Origin: Massilia sp. NR 4-1
GTDB lineage: Bacteria > Pseudomonadota > Gammaproteobacteria > Burkholderiales > Burkholderiaceae_D
Assembly: GCF_001191005.1 (NCBI RefSeq)
Contig: NZ_CP012201.1
Span: 1,674,001 to 1,738,000 of the forward strand
Direction: 5' to 3'
DNA: 64,000 nt
Numbering within the stretch: the stretch's first letter is position 1; each line of letters starts with the position of its first letter. Both the position numbers and the translations under genes were made by a program. Of the stretch, positions 1 to 11,200 are shown piece by piece. The notes beneath the pieces are model-generated. The model made no database searches. It was not told where the DNA came from and saw only the letters and a list, made by a program, of their open reading frames with translations.

Positions 1-749
1 TCGTCGGTGGCGGTCACGGAGGCGGCCACCGCGGCGGCGTTGAAGACCACGTATTCGATCTTGGCCTGCTCCGGCACTTCGAAGAACTTGCTGTTCTTGT
101 CGTAGAAGGCTTTCACCATTTCATCGGTGACTTTGACCTGGGACAGGTACTGGGCGGCAGGCAGCACCAGCTCCTGCACTTCGCGCTCCTGGGCGCTGAA
201 GTCGGACAGCAGCTTGGACACGGTGCGCGGCGCGAAGCCGGTCGCTTCGACCGATTCGGCCAGCTGACCCATGGCCATGCGGCGGCGCTGGTCGGCTTCA
301 TAACCCTGCTCCGACAGGCCTTGCGCGGTCAGCAGCTTACGGTAGCGGTCGTAGTCGAACTTGCCGTCGTCGCCGGTCAGGCCAGGCGTGTCGAGGATGG
401 TTTTCTGCAGCGTGGCATCGGACACGCTCAGGTGGGCGCGCTTGACCTCGGCCGAGATGGCGCGTTCGGCGATCAGGTTTTCCAGCACATTGTTCTTGAA
501 CTCGGGCGTGTCGAACAGCTTCTGGTCGAACTGCGGACCCATACGCTGACGGAAGTTCTCCAGCTGGTTGCGCTGGGCAGCATCCCATTCCTGTTGGGTC
601 AGCGCCTGACCATCGATCTTGGCCACGGTGTTGGCGTCGTCACCGAAACTCTGATAACCGCTGATGCCGACCAGGGCAAAGGACGGGATAATCAGGATCG
701 CCAGTAAAATCTGCATCAAGCGTTGATGCGTGCGAATAAATTCAAACAT
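1..749 (-). CDS. ppiD: Peptidylprolyl isomerase PpiD, N-terminal part (runs off left edge)
   Basis: This is the N-terminal 249 residues of an inner-membrane-anchored periplasmic folding factor of the SurA/PpiD group. The protein starts MFEFIRTHQRLMQ and has one hydrophobic anchor at about residues 13-32. A SurA_N-like helical region follows, with a typical 'VAKIDGQALTQQEWD' entry at about residues 42-56. The parvulin domain would lie beyond the left edge. The ATG at 749 is the first start after an in-frame block and directly precedes the anchor. The gene sits downstream of hupB and three tRNAs, as is common in betaproteobacteria. It is separated from the tRNAs by a terminator, so it probably has its own promoter within 750-917. 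Family assignment is firm; its clients are not visible from sequence. Confidence 0.9.
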   Translation of the reverse strand, partial: MFEFIRTHQRLMQILLAILIIPSFALVGISGYQSFGDDANTVAKIDGQALTQQEWDAAQRNQLENFRQRMGPQFDQKLFDTPEFKNNVLENLIAERAISAEVKRAHLSVSDATLQKTILDTPGLTGDDGKFDYDRYRKLLTAQGLSEQGYEADQRRRMAMGQLAESVEATGFAPRTVSKLLSDFSAQEREVQELVLPAAQYLSQVKVTDEMVKAFYDKNSKFFEVPEQAKIEYVVFNAAAVAASVTATD

Positions 750-917
750 TGCTCAGCCAATTCAGTTGAGGGATCACTACAAAAAAAAGGCGAACCCACG
801 TTCGCCCCTCTGCTGCTCACGCGATTTTACAGCGCGCTCCCCTCTATAGCAAGACAGCTTTTTGAATTATCGGCAATATTGTGTCAGCTGCGAAAAGGGA
901 GGGCCGAAAAAGAAAAA

Positions 918-943
918 CCCCGCAGCTCTTGCAAGCTGCGGGG
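918..943 (-). terminator. Rho-independent terminator after the tRNA-Asp pair
   Basis: A perfect 10-bp stem (CCCCGCAGCT with AGCTGCGGGG) and a 6-nt loop are followed on the minus strand by TTTTTCTTTTTC. It lies 11 bases past the second tRNA-Asp and should end the hupB-tRNA or tRNA transcript before ppiD. Confidence 0.9.
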
Positions 944-953
944 TATCTTGTTC

Positions 954-1030
954 TGGCGGAGCGGACGGGGCTCGAACCCGCGACCCCCGGCGTGACAGGC
1001 CGGTATTCTAACCAACTGAACTACCGCTCC
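954..1030 (-). tRNA. tRNA-Asp (GTC), second copy
   Basis: The reverse complement folds as a standard 77-nt tRNA with acceptor stem GGAGCGG/CCGCTCC, anticodon loop CTGTCAC (anticodon GTC), a GGTTCGAGCC T-arm and an encoded 3' CCA. It is identical over its full length to the copy at 1061-1137. It is the last gene before the terminator. Confidence 0.97.
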
Positions 1031-1060
1031 AGTTAGACGTTTTTTGCTGTGTGTATTTGC

Positions 1061-1137
1061 TGGCGGAGCGGACGGGGCTCGAACCCGCGACCCCCGGCGT
1101 GACAGGCCGGTATTCTAACCAACTGAACTACCGCTCC
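1061..1137 (-). tRNA. tRNA-Asp (GTC), first copy
   Basis: This is a 77-nt tRNA with anticodon GTC and encoded CCA, identical to the neighbouring copy. Thirty bases separate the two copies and 32 bases separate this one from tRNA-Val, so one precursor transcript is likely. Confidence 0.97.
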
Positions 1138-1169
1138 TGCAAACACAACACGGTACTGCTTGATTTAAC

Positions 1170-1245
1170 TGGTGGGCGCTGAGAGGCTCGAACTCCCGAC
1201 CTAATCCTTGTAAGGGATCCGCTCTACCAACTGAGCTAAGCGCCC
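1170..1245 (-). tRNA. tRNA-Val (TAC)
   Basis: This is a 76-nt cloverleaf with acceptor stem GGGCGCT/AGCGCCC, anticodon loop CTTACAA (anticodon TAC) and encoded CCA. It lies 40 bases downstream of hupB with no T-tract terminator between, so it may be cut from a hupB read-through transcript. Confidence 0.96.
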
Positions 1246-1285
1246 GGCTAAACCGGCCGGTGAGTCGTCAACTCACCGAAGGCCA

Positions 1286-1558
1286 TTATTGTACAGCGTC
1301 TTTCAAAGCTTTACCAGCTTTAAATTTAGGAACTTTTGCTGCTTCAATTTTGATCTCTTCTTTCGTGCGCGGATTGCGGCCGGTACGGGCAGCGCGTTCG
1401 CTCACCGAGAAGGTGCCAAAGCCGACCAGGGTGACGCTGTCGTTCTTGGCCAGAGTAGTAGTAACACCATCGATCACCGCGTCCAGCGCGCGAGCAGCTG
1501 CCGCTTTCGAGATGTCAGCGGAAGTAGCGATATGGTCGATCAATTCAGTCTTGTTCAC
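1286..1558 (-). CDS. hupB: DNA-binding protein HU-beta
   Basis: This small nucleoid protein bends DNA non-specifically as a dimer. The product starts (V)NKTELIDHIATSADISK and ends FKAGKALKDAVQ. The DNA-binding arm signature 'GFGTFSVSERAARTGRNP' is present, with arm residues RTGRNP. I place the start at the GTG at 1558, because it gives exactly 90 residues, the usual HU length, and has GGGGA 5 bases upstream. An in-frame ATG at 1573 would add five non-homologous residues. A strong sigma-70 promoter is visible at 1651-1680. The gene stands between lon and a tRNA cluster, as in many betaproteobacteria. Confidence 0.96.
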   Translation of the reverse strand: MNKTELIDHIATSADISKAAAARALDAVIDGVTTTLAKNDSVTLVGFGTFSVSERAARTGRNPRTKEEIKIEAAKVPKFKAGKALKDAVQ

Positions 1559-1650
1559 AAGCATCCCCGTCACAAAGGTTTATATCATTTATACCGTTTT
1601 CATGCTTCTATATAAGGCATTTCAACGGGTAGAGAAAAATCTCAGGCCGT

Positions 1651-1680
1651 ATTAAACAAGCCACACTAACAGTATGTCAA
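1651..1680 (-). promoter_or_regulatory. Sigma-70 promoter of hupB
   Basis: On the minus strand there is a perfect -35 TTGACA (1675-1680), an 18-bp spacer and a -10 TTTAAT (1651-1656, five of six). It lies about 95 bases upstream of the GTG start, and the only other coding sequence upstream is lon, which is terminated first. Confidence 0.75.
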
Positions 1681-1714
1681 GGGATTTCCCCTAGAAAAAC
1701 CGGGCCAAAACGCA

Positions 1715-1741
1715 AAACAGGCGCCGCATGGGCGCCTGTTT
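1715..1741 (-). terminator. Terminator of lon
   Basis: A perfect 11-bp stem AAACAGGCGCC/GGCGCCTGTTT with a 5-nt loop lies 22 bases past the lon stop codon. On the minus strand it ends in TTT and is followed by a T-rich stretch. Confidence 0.85.
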
Positions 1742-1763
1742 GTGTACAGCGAGCTAAGAGGTA

Positions 1764-4175
<2,412 letters not shown>

Positions 4176-4320
4176 GGCGTACCTTATGTAAAAGCATGTT
4201 TATGATGTAGGCACTCGCAGCCGAATCACAAGTCCTGCGGCCAAAATAATTCCTGAGAATATCTTGCGTTGCCTGGAATATAGGCCGCTCTGCTCTAAAA
4301 ATATGCAGGTTCCAATAAGA

Positions 4321-4355
4321 AAAGCCACCGCGCGACTGGCGCCGCTGGTGGCTTT
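4321..4355 (-). terminator. Terminator of clpX
   Basis: The 9-bp stem GGTGGCTTT/AAAGCCACC has a GC-rich 17-nt interior that can pair further. On the minus strand it is followed by TCTTATT. It lies about 100 bases past the clpX stop, and the rest of the 281-base lon-clpX gap shows nothing else clear. Confidence 0.7.
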
Positions 4356-4456
4356 CCGAATGAAGCCCGATGCTTTTATTGAGATTGATTGTACCGCCTT
4401 GCCCTATGGATGCAAATGCCTTTTTATCCGCGTGTGCAAGGCTGCTCAAGCTTTAA

Positions 4457-5725
4457 TCAATTCTCGCCGGAAGCTTTCGGAGTTTCCTGATAAATCAGCA
4501 AAGGTTTCGCGCCGGAAGTAATCGTGTTTTCATCGATCACCACTTTGCTGACATTTTGCTGGTTCGGCAGCTCGTACATAATATCGAGCAGCGCGTGTTC
4601 CAGGATCGAGCGCAGGCCGCGCGCGCCGGTCTTGCGCGCCAGGGCTTTCTTGGCGATGGCGTGCAGCGCGGCCGGACGGATTTCCAGTTCCGAGCCTTCC
4701 ATTTCCAGCAGCTTGGAATACTGCTTGACCAGGGCGTTCTTCGGCTCCACCAGGATCTGGATCAGCGCTTCCTCGGTCAGCTCGTTGAGCGTGGCCACCA
4801 CCGGCAGACGGCCCACCAGCTCCGGGATCAGGCCGAACTTGATCAAGTCCTCCGGTTCCGCGTCGAGCAGGATTTCGCTGTTGGCGCGCTGTTCCTGGCT
4901 CTTCACCGTGGCCGAGAAGCCGATGCCGCTCTTCTCCGAACGGTTGGAAATGATCTTGGCCAGGCCGTCGAAGGCGCCGCCGCAGATGAACATGATGTTG
5001 GTGGTGTCGATCTGCACGAAGTCCTGGTTCGGATGCTTGCGGCCGCCCTGCGGCGGCACCGAAGCCATGGTGCCTTCGATCAGTTTCAGCAGGGCTTGCT
5101 GCACGCCCTCGCCCGACACGTCGCGCGTGATGGACGGGTTGTCCGACTTGCGCGAAATCTTGTCGATCTCGTCAATGTAGACGATGCCGCGCTGGGCTTT
5201 CTCGACGTCATAGTTGCAGCTTTGCAGCAGCTTCTGGATGATGTTTTCCACGTCCTCGCCCACATAGCCGGCTTCGGTCAGCGTGGTGGCGTCGGCGATC
5301 ACGAACGGCACGTTGAGCATGCGGGCCAGGGTCTGGGCCAGCAGGGTCTTGCCGGAGCCGGTCGGACCCACCAGCAGGATATTGCTCTTGGCCAGCTCGA
5401 CGTCATCCTTCTTGCCCAGGTGCTTGAGGCGCTTGTAATGGTTGTACACGGCCACCGACAGGATGCGCTTGGCCGTCAGCTGGCCGATCACATACTGGTC
5501 GAGCAGTTCGCTGATTTCCTGCGGCGTCGGCAAGTCCGACTTGGCGCCCGTGACAGATTCGATACTGGACGTCTCGTCGCGGATGATGTCATTGCACAAG
5601 TCAATGCATTCGTCGCAGATGAAGACGGACGGTCCGGCGATGAGCTTTTTCACTTCGTGCTGGCTCTTACCGCAGAACGAGCAGTACAGAAGTTTTTCGC
5701 CGCTGGAGGATTTTTTGTCTGACAT
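4457..5725 (-). CDS. clpX: ClpX ATPase, unfoldase of ClpXP
   Basis: This AAA+ unfoldase recognises substrates and threads them into ClpP. The 422-residue product has the zinc-binding domain with Cys15, Cys18, Cys37 and Cys40, Walker A GPTGSGKT (Lys126), the pore-loop GYVGEDVEN and the ClpP-docking IGF loop within SEKSGIGF. I chose the ATG at 5725 (MSDKKSSSG), the standard ClpX N-terminus. A longer frame back to 5824 would add an unrelated hydrophobic leader. It lies 155 bases downstream of clpP and is separated from it by a terminator, so partial read-through or an independent promoter must supply it. Confidence 0.98.
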   Translation of the reverse strand: MSDKKSSSGEKLLYCSFCGKSQHEVKKLIAGPSVFICDECIDLCNDIIRDETSSIESVTGAKSDLPTPQEISELLDQYVIGQLTAKRILSVAVYNHYKRLKHLGKKDDVELAKSNILLVGPTGSGKTLLAQTLARMLNVPFVIADATTLTEAGYVGEDVENIIQKLLQSCNYDVEKAQRGIVYIDEIDKISRKSDNPSITRDVSGEGVQQALLKLIEGTMASVPPQGGRKHPNQDFVQIDTTNIMFICGGAFDGLAKIISNRSEKSGIGFSATVKSQEQRANSEILLDAEPEDLIKFGLIPELVGRLPVVATLNELTEEALIQILVEPKNALVKQYSKLLEMEGSELEIRPAALHAIAKKALARKTGARGLRSILEHALLDIMYELPNQQNVSKVVIDENTITSGAKPLLIYQETPKASGEN

Positions 5726-5822
5726 GGGACTATTCTTTAGTTGCAAGATTGGGTGCTGCCGGTTCAATGTGCACAGGGAAAGAAGTCCTGCACACAACCA
5801 CCATGCTACCCGAAATAAATGC

Positions 5823-5856
5823 AAAACGCCCGAACGTTGTAGCGTCCGGGCGTTTT
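5823..5856 (-). terminator. Terminator between clpP and clpX
   Basis: The stem AAAACGCCCG/CGGGCGTTTT extends by three more pairs after one A-C mismatch around a TTGTAG loop. T-runs follow on both strands (TTTTGCATTT on minus, seven T on plus). It is 24 bases past the clpP stop and could work in either direction. Confidence 0.85.
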
Positions 5857-5880
5857 TTTAGCAATTCCGCTTGGGACGCA

Positions 5881-6498
5881 TCAAGTACGGCTGGTCAACA
5901 CTTTGTCGATCAGACCATATTCCGCGGCCTCGTCGGCGGACAGGAAGCGGTCGCGATCCGTGTCCTTGGCGATTTGCTCGACCGTCTGGCCGGTGCGTTC
6001 CGCCAGAATCGAATTCAGGCGGTGGCGCAAGTAAAGGATCTCTTTGGCCTGGATCTCGATATCCGAGGCCTGGCCCTGCGACCCACCGGAAGGCTGGTGG
6101 ATCATGATGCGCGAATTCGGCAGCGAGAAACGCTTGCCCTTGGCGCCGGCGGCCAGCAGGAAGGCGCCCATCGAGGCGGCCATGCCGGTGCACAGCGTCG
6201 ACACGTCCGGCTTGATGAACTGCATCGTGTCGAAGATGGCCAGACCGGCCGATACCGAGCCGCCTGGAGAGTTGATGTAGAGCGAGATGTCCTTGTCCGG
6301 ATTTTCGCTTTCCAGGAACAGCAGCTGCGCCACGATCAGATTGGCCATCTGGTCGTTGACCGGGCCCACCATGAAGATCACGCGCTCTTTCAGCAAACGC
6401 GAGTAGATGTCGTAAGAGCGCTCGCCGCGGCCGCTCTGTTCGATCACCATCGGCACCAGGCCGAGCATTTCAGTATCGAGTGCTGGATTACGGTTCAT
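5881..6498 (-). CDS. clpP: ClpP, proteolytic subunit of Clp protease
   Basis: This serine peptidase forms the double-ring degradation chamber served by ClpX and ClpA. The 205-residue protein carries Ser109 in GMAASMG, His134 in MIHQP and Asp183 in DRDRFLS. The spacing matches the E. coli triad. The first 12 or so residues probably form the self-cleaved propeptide. It starts at the ATG at 6498 with GGAAGGA just upstream. It follows tig by 77 bases in the same direction, so tig-clpP is likely one operon. Confidence 0.98.
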   Translation of the reverse strand: MNRNPALDTEMLGLVPMVIEQSGRGERSYDIYSRLLKERVIFMVGPVNDQMANLIVAQLLFLESENPDKDISLYINSPGGSVSAGLAIFDTMQFIKPDVSTLCTGMAASMGAFLLAAGAKGKRFSLPNSRIMIHQPSGGSQGQASDIEIQAKEILYLRHRLNSILAERTGQTVEQIAKDTDRDRFLSADEAAEYGLIDKVLTSRT

Positions 6499-6526
6499 TC
6501 CAGTCCTTCCTTTAACTTGAGTGAAG

Positions 6527-6548
6527 CAGCGCCGGTTACCCGGCGCTG
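6527..6548 (-). promoter_or_regulatory. Intercistronic hairpin between tig and clpP
   Basis: A perfect 9-bp stem CAGCGCCGG/CCGGCGCTG with a 4-nt loop has no T-tract on the minus strand. It is more likely an mRNA processing or stabilising hairpin than a terminator. Its function is not shown by sequence. Confidence 0.4.
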
Positions 6549-6575
6549 GTTAAACGCAAGACCTAAGCTTGAAAC

Positions 6576-7916
6576 TCAAGCCTGCGCGGCGCTTCCCATC
6601 AGTTCGTCGAAGGCGATGTCTTTCGACGAAGATTTCGACAGGCCCAGCACGTAAGTAACGACGTTTTCTTCCAATACAAGAGCTTCCACTTCAGCCAGAC
6701 GGCGACGGTCGCTGTAGTAGTACTTCAGCACTTCGCGTGGGTCTTCGTAGCTTTGCGCGAAGTCTTCGATCTGCGCCTTCACCTGTTCAGGGGTGGCTTG
6801 CAGTTCGTTGTCGCCGACCAGTTTCGACAGGATCAGGCCCAGGCGCACGCGGCGCTCGGCTTTGTCCTTGAACAGTTCCGGCGGGAACGGCACGTCTTTC
6901 ACGTTCATGCCGCGCGCAGCCATGTCCTGGCGGGTCATTTCGGCCAGACGCTCGGTGTCCTGGGCGATCAGGGCTTGCGGCACTTCCAGGGTCGCGGTTT
7001 TCACCAGCGCTTCCATCACGGCTTCCTTGTTGCGCGCCTTGATGCGGCCGCTGACTTCGCGCTCCAGATTGACTTTGATGTCATCGCGCATTTTAGCCAG
7101 GTCGCCATCGGCCACGCCCAGGGATTTAGCGAACTCGGCGTCCACTTCCGGCAGGTGCGCCCATTCCAGCTGTTTCAGGGTGATGGTGAACGAAGCGGTT
7201 TTGCCGGCCACGTCCTTGCCATGGTAGTCCTCAGGGAAGGACAGCGGGAAGGTCTTGGCTTCGCCGACTTTCAGGCCGATGGTGGCGGCTTCGAATTCCG
7301 GCAGCATGCGGCCTTCGCCCAGCACGAAGGCGTAGTCGTCGGCTTTACCGCCTGGGAATTCCACGCCGTCGATGGAGCCGACGAAGTCCACGGTCGCGCG
7401 GTCGCCGTTGGCGGCAATCGCTTCGCCACCGTCGCCGTGCTCGCCTTTTTCACCTTTGGTGTGGAAGTGCACGCGCTGCTTGCGCAGGATTTCGATGGTC
7501 TTGTCGATTTCGCTGTCGGTCACGGCCGACTTGACGGTTTCGACTTCCACTTTCGACAGATCGCCGATTTCCACTTCCGGATAGATTTCGAAAGTAGCGT
7601 CGAAAGTCAGCTGGCCTTCTGGCGCGCCTTCTTTCGGCTCGATGCGCGGGAACCCAGCCACGCGCAGATTGTTTTCATTGGCAGCATCGTTGAAAGCACG
7701 GCCGACCTTGTCGTTCAGAACTTCGGTTTCGATCTGATAGCCGTATTGTGCAGCAACCATTTTCAGCGGAACTTTGCCTGGACGGAAGCCGGGAGCGCGC
7801 GCGCTGCGGGCTTGCACTTTCAGGCGCTTCTCCACTTCGGCGCGGACGTCCGACAGTGGGAAGGAAATCGTGATGCGGCGTTCGAGTTTGCCCAAGGTTT
7901 CGACTGCAGTTGCCAT
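6576..7916 (-). CDS. tig: Trigger factor, ribosome-bound chaperone and prolyl isomerase
   Basis: This protein binds the ribosome exit tunnel and shields nascent chains. The 446-residue product has the N-terminal ribosome-binding domain with the signature around 'RAPGFRPGKVPLKMV' (about residues 40-54). An FKBP-type isomerase domain lies at about 165-250 ('VDFVGSIDGVEFPGG'), and a helical C-terminal chaperone domain follows. Length is normal (E. coli 432). The ATG at 7916 is chosen from homology to the usual MATAVETLGKLERR opening, because the Shine-Dalgarno is poor. The tRNA-Leu gene ends only 33 bases upstream. Confidence 0.97.
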   Translation of the reverse strand: MATAVETLGKLERRITISFPLSDVRAEVEKRLKVQARSARAPGFRPGKVPLKMVAAQYGYQIETEVLNDKVGRAFNDAANENNLRVAGFPRIEPKEGAPEGQLTFDATFEIYPEVEIGDLSKVEVETVKSAVTDSEIDKTIEILRKQRVHFHTKGEKGEHGDGGEAIAANGDRATVDFVGSIDGVEFPGGKADDYAFVLGEGRMLPEFEAATIGLKVGEAKTFPLSFPEDYHGKDVAGKTASFTITLKQLEWAHLPEVDAEFAKSLGVADGDLAKMRDDIKVNLEREVSGRIKARNKEAVMEALVKTATLEVPQALIAQDTERLAEMTRQDMAARGMNVKDVPFPPELFKDKAERRVRLGLILSKLVGDNELQATPEQVKAQIEDFAQSYEDPREVLKYYYSDRRRLAEVEALVLEENVVTYVLGLSKSSSKDIAFDELMGSAAQA

Positions 7917-7949
7917 GTTTAAAAATCGTCCAAAAAATTAGAATACTGT

Positions 7950-8036
7950 TGGTGCGAGGAGGGGGACTCGAACCCCCACACCATTGCTGGCGTCAGGACC
8001 TAAACCTGGTGCGTCTACCAATTTCGCCATCCTCGC
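7950..8036 (-). tRNA. tRNA-Leu (TAG)
   Basis: This 87-nt class II tRNA has a long variable arm, acceptor stem GCGAGGA/TCCTCGC, anticodon loop TTTAGGT (anticodon TAG), a GGTTCGAGTCC T-arm and encoded CCA. It lies 33 bases before tig in the same direction. Confidence 0.97.
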
Positions 8037-8057
8037 GCGTTTTTTGCACAAAAGCAA

Positions 8058-8089
8058 AGGGCGACCATTAAGTGAAAACGGGTCGCCCT
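8058..8089 (-). terminator. Terminator of the RND efflux operon
   Basis: The 9-bp stem AGGGCGACC/GGTCGCCCT has a 14-nt loop and is followed on the minus strand by TTGCTTTTG. It lies 135 bases past the RND stop and 21 bases before tRNA-Leu. A second small hairpin, CCTGC-aagt-GCAGG, is at 8091-8104. Confidence 0.65.
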
Positions 8090-8223
8090 ACCCTGCAAGT
8101 GCAGGAGCTTTCAACTTCAACGCGGTATTTTACTGTTTTTTTCAGAGTGCGGTAGGGTTTTTTAACTTATGCACAACGAATGTGCAAACTCTTTTATTTC
8201 ATCCCCACCGCACGCTGTCCATC

Positions 8224-11200
8224 TCAAGTCTTTTTCACGCGGAACCAGGCCGCATACAAAGCCGGCAGGAACAATAAAGTCAGCGCCGTCGCCAATACCA
8301 GGCCGCCCATGATCGCCACCGCCATCGGCCCCCAGAATACGGAACGCGACAGGGGAATCATGGCCAGCGCCGCCGCCGCGGCCGTCAGCAGGATCGGACG
8401 GCAGCGGCGCACCGCCGCCTCCACCACCGCATCCCAGGGCGGCGTGCCGGCCTTGATGTCCTGCTCGATCTGGTCGACCAGGATCACCGAGTTACGGATG
8501 ATCATGCCGAACAGCGCGATGATGCCGAGGTTGGCCACGAAGCCCAGCGGACGGTGCAGCAGCAGCAAGGCGAAGGCCGCGCCGGCCACGCCCAGCGGGC
8601 CGGTGAGGAAGACCAGCATCGAGCGCGAGAAGCTGTGCAGCTGCAGCATCAGCAAGGTGAAGATGATGAAGATTGCCAGCGGCAGGTTGGCCGAGATCGA
8701 CTGTTCCGCTTCGCCGCTGTCCGAGGCCGCGCCTTTCACGGTGATGCGGTAGCCGGCCGGCAGCTTGGCGCGCAGCTCGTCGAGCTTGGGATCGATCTGG
8801 TCCGACACTGTCGGTCCCTGGATGCCTTCGCGCACGTCCGACTGCACGGTGATGGCCCATTCGCGGCCCTGGCGCCAGACCACGCCCGGCTCCCACACGA
8901 AGTGGGCACGCGCGATCTGCGAAATCGTGATCGCCTTGCCGCTGGCCGTCGGCACGCTGGTGTCGTTCAGCACCGAGATCGTCTGCCGCTCTTCCAGCGG
9001 CTGGCGCACCTGGATGTCGATCAGCTTATTGCCTTCGCGGTACTGGCCGACCTGGGTGCCGGACAGGATGGTGTTCGCCACCCGCATCACGGTCTGCGAG
9101 GTCACGCCCAGGGCGCGCATCTTGTCCTGGTCCAGGTCCAGGCGCAGCACCTTGACCGACTCGTTCCAGTTATCGTTCACGCCGATCGTATTGGAGTTGG
9201 CGCGCATGACGTCCTTCACCTGGTCGGCGATGGCACGCACCTTCTCCACCTCGGTGCCGGTGACGCGGAACTGCACCGGGTAGGGCACCGGCGGGCCGTT
9301 AGGCAGCAGCTTGACGCGGCCGCGCACTTCGGCGAAGTCGTTCTTGAACACGTCCTCGATCTTCTTGCGCAGCTCTTCGCGCGACTTCAAGTCCTTGGCC
9401 AGCACCACCATCTGCGACACGTTCGACTGCGGGAAGATCTGGTCCAGCGGCAGGTAGAAGCGCGGGCTGCCCGTGCCCACATAGCTGGTCACGCTTTCCA
9501 CGCCGGCCTGCTTGCCGATGAAGGCTTCGAACTTCTTCACCTGGATCTCGTTGGCGGCGAAAGCCGTGCCTTCGGGCGACCACATCTCCACCATCAGTTC
9601 GGGGCGGCTGGAATCGGGGAAGAACTGCTTCTCGATGAACTCGAAGCCATAGATGCCCAGCGCGAACACCGCGACCGTGGCGGCGATGGTGGTCTTGCGC
9701 CAGGTGACGCACCAGTTCACCAGCCTGCGGAAACGCTGGTAGCCGGGGCCGTCGAACACGTCGTGGCCATGTTCGCCTTCGGCATGCGGCTTCACTTTCA
9801 GCAGCACGTAGCCGATATACGGCGTGAACACCACCGCCACCACCCAGGACATCACCAGCGCGATCGCATTCACCGAGAACAGCGAGAAGGTGTATTCGCC
9901 GGCCGCCGACTTGGCCAGGCCGATGGGCAGGAAGCCCGCCACGGTGATCAGGGTGCCGGTCAGCATCGGCATCGCGGTCGAGGTGTAGGCGAAGGTGGCG
10001 GCGTCGAAGCGCGAATAGCCCTCCTCCATCTTGCGCACCATCATTTCGACAGCGATGATGGCGTCGTCCACCAGCAGGCCCAGGGCGATGATCAGGGCGC
10101 CCAGCGAAATCTTGTGCAGGTCGATGTCGAGCATGCGCATGAAGAGGAAGGTCACGGCCAGCACCAGCGGGATGGTCAGCGCCACCACCAGGCCGGGACG
10201 CACGTCCAGGCGCAGCTTGGGTTTGGTATGCAGGCCGAGCGCAACGAAGCTCACCGCCAGCACGATCAGCACGGCCTCGATCAGGGTGTGCACGAACTCG
10301 CCCACCGAAGCCTTGACGGCGGCCGGCTGGTTCGATACGCGGTCCAGCTCAATACCGACCGGCAGCTTGCCCTTCAGCTCGGCCACGGTTTTTTCAAGGT
10401 CCTTGCCCATCTCGATGATATTGCCGCCCTTCTCCATCGAGACGCCCAGGCCGATCACTTCCTTGCCGTTGAAGCGCATCTTTTCCTGCGGCGGGTCCTG
10501 GTATTCGCGCTTGACGGTGGCGAAGTCGCCCAGGCGGAAGGTGGTGTTATTGGCGCGCAGTTCCAGGTCTTCCAGGTCCTTGACCGACTTCAGGGCGCCG
10601 GTCACGCGCACTTGCAGATTGTCGGTCGGCGTCACCAGCAGGCCGGTCGATTCGACCGCGTTCTGCGTGGCGATCTGGTTGACGATCTGCTCGAAAGGAA
10701 TGCCCAGCTGGGCGAACTTCTTGTGCGAGAACTCGATATTGACCTTCTCGTCCTGCACACCGAACAGCTCAACCTTGGACACGCGCGGTACGCCCAGCAG
10801 CTGCTGGCGCACGAAGTCGGCATAGTCCTTCATCTCGGCATAGGTGAAGCCGTCGCCCGAGAGCGCGATGATGGAACCGTAGGTGTCGCCGAATTCATCG
10901 TTGAAGAAGGGGCCGACCACGCCTTGCGGCAGGGTGCCGCGGATATCGCCGATCTTCTTGCGCACCTGGTACCAGGCCGCCGCCGTTTCCTTGGGCGGCG
11001 CCGATTCGCGCAGCTCCAGCATGATCAGCGCTTCGCCCGGCTTGGAATAGCTCCGGATCTCGTCGATATACGGCGTCTCCTGGAGCTTCTTCTCCAGCTT
11101 GTCGGTCACCTGCTCGGCCACCTGCAAGGCCGTGGCGCCCGGCCACTTGGCGCTCACCACCATGACGCGGAAGGTGAACGGCGGGTCTTCATCCTGGCCC

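Noticed and set aside
1259..1277. Hairpin GGTGAGT/ACTCACC after hupB as a terminator
   Set aside because: There is no T-tract on the minus strand, so I treat it as a processing or neutral hairpin and not as a terminator.
4176..4320. A sigma-32 heat-shock promoter for lon
   Set aside because: Expected on biological grounds, but no convincing CTTGAA and CCCCAT pair could be placed, so I do not report it as a feature.
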